This document shows, in pieces, positions 1 to 4,778 of a stretch of DNA of 8,775 bases. Made by a program: the position numbers and the translations under genes. How positions within the stretch are numbered: position 1 is the stretch's first letter; every line of letters starts with the position of its first letter. Origin of the DNA: an uncultured Bdellovibrionales bacterium (GTDB taxonomy: Bacteria; Bdellovibrionota; FAC87; UBA2466); NCBI GenBank assembly GCA_937903155.1, contig CALCZU010000005.1, positions 1 through 8,775 on the forward strand, given 5' to 3'. The notes beneath the pieces are model-generated. The model was not told the DNA's origin. It saw only the letters and a list, made by a program, of their open reading frames with translations, and made no database searches.

Positions 1-439
1 TAGAGAGTCTTAGTTCACTTCTTGTTGGGGTGAGGACTTTGATTCTTTCTTTCGGGATGGGCTTAGGGTGCTCTTGTCTAATTTCTCTTTCGATTTCGCG
101 GTGGGTGGAGGTGAGAGCCATCGGTATCCAGGTGTCTTGATTCTCTGGAGTGATGACGGAGGTGATTCGGGAGGCTTTTCCAACGGAAAGATTGCCAGAA
201 ATAATAGTTTCTTTCAGTTCTGGAATTTTGGATGACGTGCGAGAGACTTGGATGAAGCGATAGGTTTCGGATTCTGTCAGTCCTAAAGTCTCCACACAGT
301 ATCTCCAGAGACTTGGCTTACCAAAAGCGAGGTAGGTTTTATCTTTATCGATTTCTTCGAGGACTAGAATCATTTCTTTTTCAGAGGTTCTGCAATTTTT
401 TACACAGAAGAGAGCTTTGTGGTGGAGGGCGAGGTTCAT
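1..439 (-). CDS. HNH endonuclease / DUF222-like protein, N-terminal part (truncated by window edge)
   Basis: The reading frame is open for 146 codons from ATG (complement of 437-439) to the window edge without a stop, so only the N-terminus is visible. A good ribosome binding site (AAAGGAG at 447-453, 7 nt from the ATG) fixes the start. The residues form a helical pattern: EMILVLEEIDKDKTYLAFG, then SLWRYCVETLGLTESETYRFI, then KIPELKETIISGNLSVGKAS, then a helix rich in R and E. From memory of the family, this is the layout of the N-terminal domain of the multi-copy HNH endonuclease / DUF222-like proteins of Bdellovibrio relatives. There the helices resemble 'EIDKRKLYLELGYSSLFEYC' and a C-terminal HNH motif follows. 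The HNH motif would lie beyond position 1, so nuclease activity cannot be judged here. If the C-terminus lacks it, the protein could be a DNA-binding relative. Confidence 0.7.
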   Translation of the reverse strand, partial: MNLALHHKALFCVKNCRTSEKEMILVLEEIDKDKTYLAFGKPSLWRYCVETLGLTESETYRFIQVSRTSSKIPELKETIISGNLSVGKASRITSVITPENQDTWIPMALTSTHREIEREIRQEHPKPIPKERIKVLTPTRSELRLS

Positions 440-451
440 TTTTGTACTCCT

Positions 452-508
452 TTATCGTCGATAACCGTATCAAAAGCAGATCCGCAGTCAATCGTTTTAT
501 CGACGATA
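452..508. promoter_or_regulatory. Twin palindromes (candidate operator pair) upstream of the HNH-family gene
   Basis: TTATCGTCGATAA (452-464) is a perfect palindrome with 6-bp arms around a central T. TATCGACGATA (498-508) is the same element with 5-bp arms around a central A. Their centres (458 and 503) are 45 bp apart. They flank the candidate -35/-10 of the HNH-family gene: the distal copy lies just upstream of the -35, and the proximal copy covers the expected transcription start and abuts the ribosome binding site. Two dyads around a promoter is the usual arrangement for a dimeric repressor, possibly with looping. That reading is inference; the repeats themselves are plain in the sequence. 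The 12-bp arms could also pair as one long inverted repeat (453-464 with 497-508). Confidence 0.5.
464..491 (-). promoter_or_regulatory. Candidate sigma70 promoter of the HNH-family gene
   Basis: On the minus strand TTGACT (486-491) resembles a -35 box. Sixteen nt later TACGGT (464-469) keeps the TAnnnT core of a -10 box. Transcription would start near 457, inside the proximal palindrome and about 18 nt before the start codon. The -35 is good and the -10 is weak, which suits a promoter needing an activator or kept low by a repressor. Confidence 0.35.
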
Positions 509-512
509 TAAT
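507..512 (+). promoter_or_regulatory. Perfect -10 hexamer facing the repeat region (possible divergent promoter)
   Basis: TATAAT occurs on the plus strand, overlapping the distal palindrome. No convincing -35 lies 16-18 nt upstream (candidates such as GCAGTC are poor). If active it would transcribe rightward into the gene-free stretch toward the diguanylate cyclase, giving a leader of over 500 nt or a non-coding RNA. A chance match in an AT-rich patch is equally possible. Confidence 0.2.
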
Positions 513-592
513 GAAAAAAACGCGGAATAATTTCGTTCTATTTTCGAAGTAAATTTCACCACTCGCCATCCATCTTTTGCGCTGTACAAAGG

Positions 593-626
593 TTGCCGCG
601 TCGGCTTTGCCTCCTCGCAATGACGG
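593..626 (+). repeat. Short dispersed repeat, copy A
   Basis: This segment ends in CTCCTCGCAATGACGG and aligns with the other two copies in the window. It is a diverged form of the widespread 'TTGCTTCGTCGCTTCGCTCCTCGCAATGACGG' class of short interspersed repeats found in many bacterial chromosomes. Relative to the others it lacks the 5' part (CGCTC...GAGATTGC). Its function is unknown; the ends can form imperfect stems. Confidence 0.75.
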
Positions 627-703
627 GGAGAAGTAATCTCAAACAAGGAAGCAACACGCTTACGTCACTTTCCCTTAAAAATAAAATACAGAACCGTCTC
701 ACC

Positions 704-715
704 TTGCACGTGCAA
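704..715. promoter_or_regulatory. Perfect 12-bp palindrome
   Basis: TTGCACGTGCAA is its own reverse complement. It lies between repeat copies A and B, over 320 bp before the cyclase start. It could be a binding site for a dimeric regulator, but no promoter is evident next to it, so the role is open. Confidence 0.3.
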
Positions 716-739
716 AGCGATCCCAGCCCCCAACCAATT

Positions 740-820
740 CGCTCTTATGCAATGAGATTGCTTCCGTCTCCGCTAAAGTTGCGCGGGACAAGTCGTCGCT
801 CCGCTCCTCGCAACGACGGG
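740..820 (+). repeat. Short dispersed repeat, copy B (long form)
   Basis: The copy begins CGCTCTTATGCAATGAGATT and ends CCGCTCCTCGCAACGACGGG. Compared with the reverse complement of copy C it carries about 27 extra bases in the middle (around 765-791), between the GAGATTGCTTC block and the GTCGTCGCT block. This two-size structure marks an element with an optional internal segment. It lies in the same orientation as copy A. Confidence 0.8.
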
Positions 821-827
821 GTTCCGC

Positions 828-854
828 ATGACATTTTTCCACGCTCTTTATATT
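828..854 (+). promoter_or_regulatory. Weak candidate promoter for the diguanylate cyclase
   Basis: ATGACA (828-833) and TATATT (849-854) each match 5 of 6 consensus positions, but the 15-nt spacer is short. If used, the transcript would have a leader of roughly 180 nt that includes the hairpin and T run at 960-1030. Confidence 0.2.
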
Positions 855-959
855 TGCTTACCGAGAGCCCTAAAAAGTCACCTTGCTCAAACTCTGTACA
901 AACTGACCCAAGTCATTCGTGTCTAAACGCTTGGTCTGGCAGTTGCATTCCTATGGAGT

Positions 960-1030
960 GGGAGCGAAAGAGTGGGTTTTTTCCAGAACGGCCTTCCCGG
1001 AATGAATCCCCTTTCGCTTCCTCTTTTTTT
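960..1030 (+). terminator. Hairpin plus seven-T run before the diguanylate cyclase: terminator or attenuator
   Basis: GGGAGCGAAAG (960-970) pairs with CTTTCGCTTCC (1011-1021) over 11 positions including one G-T wobble. Further in, GGG (974-976) pairs with CCC (1008-1010) and TTCC (981-984) pairs with GGAA (999-1002). The 3' arm is followed almost directly by TCTTTTTTT (1022-1030). Hairpin plus T run is the form of a Rho-independent terminator. It lies 12 nt before the cyclase ATG, so it would either end transcription from upstream or act as an attenuator in the cyclase leader. The interior is interrupted, so strength is uncertain. Confidence 0.45.
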
Positions 1031-1042
1031 AGGCCATTCTTC

Positions 1043-1723
1043 ATGGAAAAATTGGACTACATACAGAAATTAGAAAAAGAGCTTTTGCAACGAACGGAAG
1101 CGCTTGCCCAGAAGGAAAAAGCGGTTGCGGAATTAAAACTCAATCTCGAGAAAGTCATCGAAGATAAAACCGCTGAGCTGCGCTTAGCGAATGAAAAACT
1201 CAGTCTACTCGCCTCGACCGATCCCTTGACTGAACTCATGAACCGACGTGAGTTTGAAAACCGTTTTCACCAAGAAGTCGAACGATCTCAGCGCTACAAA
1301 CGCGTCTTCGCAATAGCCATGGTGGATGTCGATGGGTTTAAGCGGATTAACGATTCTCAAGGACACGCTTTCGGAGATCGCATTTTAAAACTTCTCGCGA
1401 AGATTTTCGCAATCAATCTTCGCAAAACCGACATCGTCGCACGAATTGGCGGCGATGAATTCGTGCTCTTACTTCCGGAAACCCCGACCGAAAAAGCCGT
1501 TGAAATCTGTAATCGTTTGAAAACCGTGATCGAAGAAGCTTTTCGTCATGACGGTCAAATCACCGCAAGTTTTGGGCTTGCGGCCTTTCCAAATGCCGGT
1601 AATGACGCTACAAAAATCCTTGAATTCGCTGATCAAGCGCTCTACGAAGCCAAGCAAGCAGGACGCAATCGGGTGAAGTTGAAGGAAAAAACCCAATATG
1701 GCTCGCTTTTTCATACAAAATAA
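1043..1723 (+). CDS. Small diguanylate cyclase: coiled coil plus GGDEF domain
   Basis: This 226-residue protein is predicted to make cyclic di-GMP from two GTP. Residues 1-55 are a heptad-like, K/E/L-rich helix (coiled coil), which would dimerise the enzyme. The GGDEF domain follows from about 58. It has the opening DPLTELMNRREF (60-71), metal-binding D95 in MVDVDGFK, N103, and an intact RIGGDEF with GGDEF at 136-140. RKTD (127-130), exactly five residues before GGDEF, is an I-site, so product feedback inhibition is expected. There is no membrane segment or sensor domain, so it should be cytoplasmic, with the coiled coil the only input region. I place the start at ATG 1043 because everything before it is repeat-derived or untranslatable-looking. 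Its SD is weak (TAGG at 1030-1033). ATG 953 is a less likely alternative. The 3' end overlaps rsmE by 26 bp. Confidence 0.85.
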   Translation: MEKLDYIQKLEKELLQRTEALAQKEKAVAELKLNLEKVIEDKTAELRLANEKLSLLASTDPLTELMNRREFENRFHQEVERSQRYKRVFAIAMVDVDGFKRINDSQGHAFGDRILKLLAKIFAINLRKTDIVARIGGDEFVLLLPETPTEKAVEICNRLKTVIEEAFRHDGQITASFGLAAFPNAGNDATKILEFADQALYEAKQAGRNRVKLKEKTQYGSLFHTK

Positions 1724-2399
1724 AATTTCAGTGGGCGAAACGCTCGCACTGAGCCGAGAAGAATCTCACCATCTCGCAAAAGTTTTGCGACTAACGGAAG
1801 GCGATTCAGTTGAACTCATCGACGGCAAAGGGCTTGTCGCCAAAGCAATTGTTCAAGAATCTTCCTCCAAAGCAGCTCTCGTCAAAATCGAGTCCATCTC
1901 GACCGATGATTCTCAAAGCCTTGTCACACTCGCGTTTGGAATTTCCAAATCTAACGCAATCGATTTTTTGATACGTCGTGCCACTGAAATCGGCGTTAAA
2001 GCGTTTCAACCTCTTCTCAGCCAGCACAGCCTTCATCCTGATTCGTGGAATGAGGACCGGTGGAACAGACTCATTGCAGAAGTCTGCAAGCAATGCGAAC
2101 TCCAAGTTTTTCCGACGGTTTTACCGCCGTTAAAGCTCCCAGACTGGGTCCGCACACGGGATTCGAAGCACGCCCTCATTTATTGCTACGAAAACTCGAG
2201 GAATGACCAATTGATCTTAGCTGAGAAGCTTCCCGTGGATCTGGTCATCGGCGCCGAAGGCGGATTCTCGCCACAAGAGATCACGCTTTTACAAGAAGCA
2301 GGCGCTCGAAGCTTAGGCTTAGGAAAAAATAAGCTGCGAGTCGAAACGGCGACGATTGTGGCATTGACGCTACTCAAACAAAAGCTCGGTGAAATTTAG
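1698..2399 (+). CDS. rsmE: 16S rRNA (uracil(1498)-N(3))-methyltransferase RsmE
   Basis: RsmE methylates N3 of U1498 in 16S rRNA of the small ribosomal subunit, using S-adenosylmethionine. At 233 residues it is close to family length (about 240). The N-terminus MARFF..., the 'EESHHLAKVLRL' stretch (residues 21-32) and the basic beta-barrel that follows form the PUA-like RNA-binding domain. The C-terminal SPOUT knot domain shows 'DFLIRRATEIGV', 'VIGAEGGFSPQEI' (GAEGG at 185-189) and 'LGKNKLRVETAT'. Three positions differ from the usual pattern: GAEGG for GPEGG, QCELQVFP where family members often have QSGRNRVP, and LGKNKLR for LGPRVLR. The fold should be kept, but these lie near the cofactor or RNA site. 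The ATG is 26 bp inside the cyclase gene, with AAGGA at 1682-1686, so the two genes are probably co-transcribed and translationally coupled. Confidence 0.9.
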   Translation: MARFFIQNKISVGETLALSREESHHLAKVLRLTEGDSVELIDGKGLVAKAIVQESSSKAALVKIESISTDDSQSLVTLAFGISKSNAIDFLIRRATEIGVKAFQPLLSQHSLHPDSWNEDRWNRLIAEVCKQCELQVFPTVLPPLKLPDWVRTRDSKHALIYCYENSRNDQLILAEKLPVDLVIGAEGGFSPQEITLLQEAGARSLGLGKNKLRVETATIVALTLLKQKLGEI

Positions 2400-2417
2400 T
2401 CCGCATCAGGATATGAT
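2389..2417 (+). promoter_or_regulatory. Candidate sigma70 promoter for the membrane-protein gene
   Basis: GTGAAA (2389-2394), a 17-nt spacer and TATGAT (2412-2417) match consensus at 4/6 and 5/6. Initiation near 2424-2425 would leave a leader of only about 5 nt before ATG 2430. A small hairpin AGGAT/ATCCT (2408-2423) overlaps the -10. No useful SD precedes the ATG. Confidence 0.45.
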
Positions 2418-2429
2418 GATCCTTACCCT

Positions 2430-3473
2430 ATGTGGAAAGTCTTCCTAGCCTTTGCCTGTCATCGACTCATTTTATTGTTCGTTGCATTTGCGGCGATTAA
2501 TGCCTCGATGGCACCTGTCAGTTCAAAGCGCATTCAAAGCACATCTGCTTTGATGGAACAGTTTAAAAATAAAATCGCGATGACTCGCGAAGCTCAAGTG
2601 CTCGATACCTTGGCGCCTCTCCCCTACGCAAAAATTATTTCAGAAACGAAAAATCCATTTTACTGGATAGGATCATTCTTAAAAAAAGTGACTCCGCTCA
2701 CTTCGGCGAGTTTAGTACTGATCCTTTCAAATCTTTTTTGTCTCTTATTTCTGTGGGAACTCTACGCGCTCACCAGTCGAATGGCTTTACCCGAAGTTGC
2801 GGTCTCGACTGCGATTTTTGCACTTCTCTGGGTGACGAGCTACGAACTGAGTCTCGGCTCGTATCAATCGCTGACTTGCCTCTTAGTTGTTCTCGTCGTC
2901 AGACATGCGCTCGACAATACTTGGTTGATCGGAGGACTTGCTTTAGGTCTTCTCGCGGTCACCGATTTAATTGCGGTGGGCCTCATCCCTCTTTTGCTCA
3001 TTCTCTTCTGGCATTACCAACGTCACGAACCGAGCAGCGAAGTTTTGAAGAAAATTGCTTTCTTTACCATTCCGCTCGCGTTGGCTTTGGTGTTGAGCTA
3101 TCAAAGTATTCCGTCTTTCAATACACAGTACCATGCCTCAGCTCTTGCAACGCTTGTCGGATTTATTTCTCGAGGAGAATGGGGAGCGCTCTTTTCTCAA
3201 GCATCTCTAGGACAAACCATTAGCGTCATTATCTTTTTCGCCGGAATGATTGTCACCGTGGGAGTCAACAACGTGTGGTTACACAAACTCATTCCTGCTT
3301 ATCTTTTTTTCGTAGTGCTATTATTTTCAGATTTTGGAAGTCTTGGCTCGAGAATTATTTTATCTGCGGTTGTTTTACAGGGGATTTCGACGGTGTCGTC
3401 GGTTCTGGTGGAAAGGCTTTTGCAGTTGGGATTAATCGTAATTAGCGGATTTGAAATTGCTTCGATCTTTTGA
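2430..3473 (+). CDS. Polytopic inner-membrane protein, possibly a GT-C-like (PIG-V-like) relative
   Basis: The 347-residue protein is strongly hydrophobic, with about ten likely membrane segments. They are near residues 3-25, 92-115, 122-138, 145-160, 165-194, 209-224, 263-280, 286-301, 308-324 and 328-345. A soluble loop lies at about 26-85, probably periplasmic. From 91 to 194 the pattern is a helix pair, 'LSLGSYQSLTCLLVVLVV', then 'WLIGGLALGLLAVTDLIAVGLIPLLLILF'. It resembles the core of PIG-V/GT-C mannosyltransferases, where the equivalent of 'AVTD' is usually 'ALTR'. The acidic WD..WY-type motif expected in the first loop of that family is not visible, so catalysis by this route is doubtful. 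The function is therefore unknown and the GT-C link is a structural guess. The gene lies 30 nt after rsmE with its own candidate promoter, and converges with the small gene that follows (4 nt between stop codons). Confidence 0.8.
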   Translation: MWKVFLAFACHRLILLFVAFAAINASMAPVSSKRIQSTSALMEQFKNKIAMTREAQVLDTLAPLPYAKIISETKNPFYWIGSFLKKVTPLTSASLVLILSNLFCLLFLWELYALTSRMALPEVAVSTAIFALLWVTSYELSLGSYQSLTCLLVVLVVRHALDNTWLIGGLALGLLAVTDLIAVGLIPLLLILFWHYQRHEPSSEVLKKIAFFTIPLALALVLSYQSIPSFNTQYHASALATLVGFISRGEWGALFSQASLGQTISVIIFFAGMIVTVGVNNVWLHKLIPAYLFFVVLLFSDFGSLGSRIILSAVVLQGISTVSSVLVERLLQLGLIVISGFEIASIF

Positions 3474-3477
3474 GAGC

Positions 3478-3699
3478 TTATTGAAGCGTGAATTTTTTAG
3501 GGTGAGCGGAAACTCCGCAACCTGGGCAGCGGCTCGTTTCAACTACTTGTAAAAATCCTAAATTCAAATCGTGTGAGAAAATCAGTTTGGAGTTACAGAA
3601 AGAACACTTTTCGTATTTTTCAACTCGGATATGAGTTAAAAATTCGGGTTCCCTGTCTACTTTTTCGGGGTCAATTTTTGTGAATGGCGTGGTACGCAT
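3478..3699 (-). CDS. Small zinc-ribbon-like protein (73 aa), function unknown
   Basis: The protein has two CxxC knuckles, C32-SF-C35 and C58-PG-C61, spaced 22 residues apart. This is the geometry of a zinc ribbon. Between them are the hydrophobic strand KLIFSHDL and the segment LGFLQVVETSR; the C-terminus is basic (HPKKFTLQ). I do not recognise a named family. Small zinc ribbons of this type often bind nucleic acid or a partner protein, but nothing here shows which. A strong GGAG site sits 7 nt before the ATG (complement of 3697-3699), which supports a real gene. It ends 4 nt from the convergent membrane-protein gene, with no clear terminator between. Confidence 0.7.
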   Translation of the reverse strand: MRTTPFTKIDPEKVDREPEFLTHIRVEKYEKCSFCNSKLIFSHDLNLGFLQVVETSRCPGCGVSAHPKKFTLQ

Positions 3700-3700
3700 T

Positions 3701-3717
3701 TCGATTCTCCGAATCGA
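3701..3717 (-). promoter_or_regulatory. Ribosome binding site held in a perfect hairpin
   Basis: On the minus strand the 7-bp arms TCGATTC and GAATCGA enclose a GGA loop, and the SD core GGAG (complement of 3707-3710) spans the loop and the first paired base. The hairpin ends 1 nt before the start codon of the zinc-ribbon gene. It could control access of ribosomes by temperature, a protein or an RNA, or simply display the SD in its loop. The structure is seen in the sequence; its role is inference. Confidence 0.4.
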
Positions 3718-3740
3718 TCAACCATGTTGGGATCGACATA

Positions 3741-3746
3741 ATTCTA
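3741..3746 (-). promoter_or_regulatory. Candidate -10 box of the zinc-ribbon gene
   Basis: TAGAAT on the minus strand (complement of 3741-3746) matches 5 of 6 positions and would give a leader of about 35 nt containing the SD hairpin. No good -35 is visible at 16-18 nt. Confidence 0.3.
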
Positions 3747-3789
3747 ATCGGCGGGTTTTACGGAAGAGTTTAAGGAAAGTTTTCAAGTC

Positions 3790-3818
3790 TTGCAGAAAGA
3801 GCCGACGCTAGGTAATGT
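3790..3818 (+). promoter_or_regulatory. Weak candidate promoter of the FAH operon
   Basis: TTGCAG (3790-3795), a 17-nt spacer and TAATGT (3813-3818) are each 3/6 matches but correctly spaced, and the -10 keeps the TAnnnT core. Initiation would fall at or next to A3825 of the ATG, giving a leaderless mRNA. No SD lies within normal range (AGG at 3810-3812 is 12 nt away). Confidence 0.35.
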
Positions 3819-3824
3819 CTACCC

Positions 3825-4778
3825 ATGTCAAAGTACACCGCAAAGGCTGCTCTGTTCTCGGGAATTATCGACTACGCAGGAACTTTCCCTCCGGCAGCAC
3901 TCCCTCTCAAAGACGCTTTGAAATTCAACACAGAGTACCGAAAAAATGCAAAGCATCCTTGGCTCTGGTCCAAGATGGCATTAAATTTAAGTGATCTTAA
4001 AAACCTAGATGCGAAGACGCTTTTTGAAAACGGTTTCGATGGCAATCCTTTGGTGGTCGCCATTTTAGGAACCCCATTTACAGGAACGAGCGCGACGGAA
4101 TACATCAAGCACATTGAATGGGATTTAAGAGAAGTTGAGCACTGCAAAAAAAGGTCGTTTCAGAGTTCTGCCAGGCAATTATTTCTTTCTTACGAAACCA
4201 AACTGCCTGAAGGCATCGAACTCAAAAGTATTTTAGATCCGGTATTAACTCGATTCGCAGAACTGTCGGAGCTTGAGCCTTTCTTTGAAGTCAGCTTCGG
4301 AAAAGATTTCGAAAAAAATCTTAAAGAAGCGGTTCAATTATGCGCGCAGTGGAAAGAAGACAACGACGAAGTCGAATTTACGCCCGGAATCAAAATTCGA
4401 ACCGGCGGAAAATATCTTCCCACTTCAGAAGAACTTTCAAAGGCCGTTCTTGCAATCACAAGCCATCGATTGAGATTTAAAGCAACTCAAGGATTACACC
4501 ATGCGATTAGCAACGCAGAGGGTTTTGGTTTTGCAAATCTTTTTATTGCTCTGAATTTAGCGCAAGCTTACGGCGAAATGGATTTTGGATTAAAAGAAAT
4601 CAAGGCTTGTCTCGAAGAAAAAAACGGCAAGAATTTTCAGTTTTCAAAAGATGTTTTTAAATATCAAAAATTTGAATTGAGTTGCGAAGACATCGAAAAA
4701 GCAAGAAGAGTGCACTCGGCGACTTTTGGGAGTTGTTCCCTCGATGAACCCGACGCATTTTTGGAGGAAGAATTATGA
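3825..4778 (+). CDS. Conserved uncharacterised protein coupled to fumarylacetoacetate hydrolase
   Basis: I recognise this 317-residue protein as a conserved family without an assigned function. Its signature blocks are clear: 'LFSGIIDYAGTFPPAALPL' (10-28), 'GIKIRTGGKYLP' (188-199), 'RFKATQGLHH' (217-226), 'GFGFANLFIALNLA' (233-246) and the C-terminal 'FGSCSLDEPD' (301-310). Other family members, as I remember them, keep the same order (IDYAGLFPPAALP, K-RTGG, KATAGLHHP, SCSF-EP). The invariant charged residues D16, K190, R192, K219, H225 and H226 could form an active site, and alternating beta/alpha segments would suit a TIM-barrel-like fold. Both points are inference. There is no signal peptide or membrane helix, so it should be cytoplasmic. 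The last codons overlap the start of the hydrolase gene (ATGA), a strong sign that the two act together. No fusion, frameshift or truncation is seen. Confidence 0.85.
   Translation: MSKYTAKAALFSGIIDYAGTFPPAALPLKDALKFNTEYRKNAKHPWLWSKMALNLSDLKNLDAKTLFENGFDGNPLVVAILGTPFTGTSATEYIKHIEWDLREVEHCKKRSFQSSARQLFLSYETKLPEGIELKSILDPVLTRFAELSELEPFFEVSFGKDFEKNLKEAVQLCAQWKEDNDEVEFTPGIKIRTGGKYLPTSEELSKAVLAITSHRLRFKATQGLHHAISNAEGFGFANLFIALNLAQAYGEMDFGLKEIKACLEEKNGKNFQFSKDVFKYQKFELSCEDIEKARRVHSATFGSCSLDEPDAFLEEEL

Larger units (their letters stand above)
440..1042. other. Gene-free region between HNH-family gene and diguanylate cyclase
   Basis: About 600 bp separate the divergent HNH-family and cyclase genes. 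The stretch contains the twin palindromes, two copies of a dispersed repeat (593-626 and 740-820), a perfect 12-bp palindrome (704-715) and a hairpin with a T run (960-1030). A plus-strand frame is open from 593 into the cyclase gene. Its conceptual protein there (for example RRSAPRNDG and RRLCLLAMTG) is the familiar nonsense peptide produced when this repeat type is translated, so I do not treat it as coding. Confidence 0.7.

Noticed and set aside
313..552. Plus-strand 79-codon frame across the HNH-gene promoter
   Set aside because: It is antisense to the HNH-family start and runs through the operator and promoter region. It has no SD and no recognisable domain.
381..620. Minus-strand 79-codon frame overlapping the HNH-family start
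   Set aside because: It overlaps the better-supported minus-strand gene in another frame, and its N-terminal part is read from repeat copy A.
593..820. CRISPR array or IS remnant from the repeated segments
   Set aside because: The copies are not regularly spaced, differ in length and include an inverted copy 8 kb away. No transposase frame or terminal inverted repeat is associated with them.
840..1042. GEMM (cyclic di-GMP) riboswitch upstream of the cyclase
   Set aside because: GCGAAAGAGTGGG at 964-976 superficially recalls part of GEMM-I. The conserved CACGCACAGGGCAAACC start and the GCAAAGCC segment are missing, and the surrounding pairing differs.
2738..3223. Plus-strand 161-codon frame inside the membrane-protein gene
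   Set aside because: It is a +1/+2 shadow of a clearly hydrophobic membrane protein, rich in Cys, Arg and Ser with no domain pattern.
3459..3487. Shared bidirectional terminator between the convergent genes
   Set aside because: Only GCTTC/GAAGC with a 19-nt loop is present, and the T stretch is separated from the stem. It is too weak to call.
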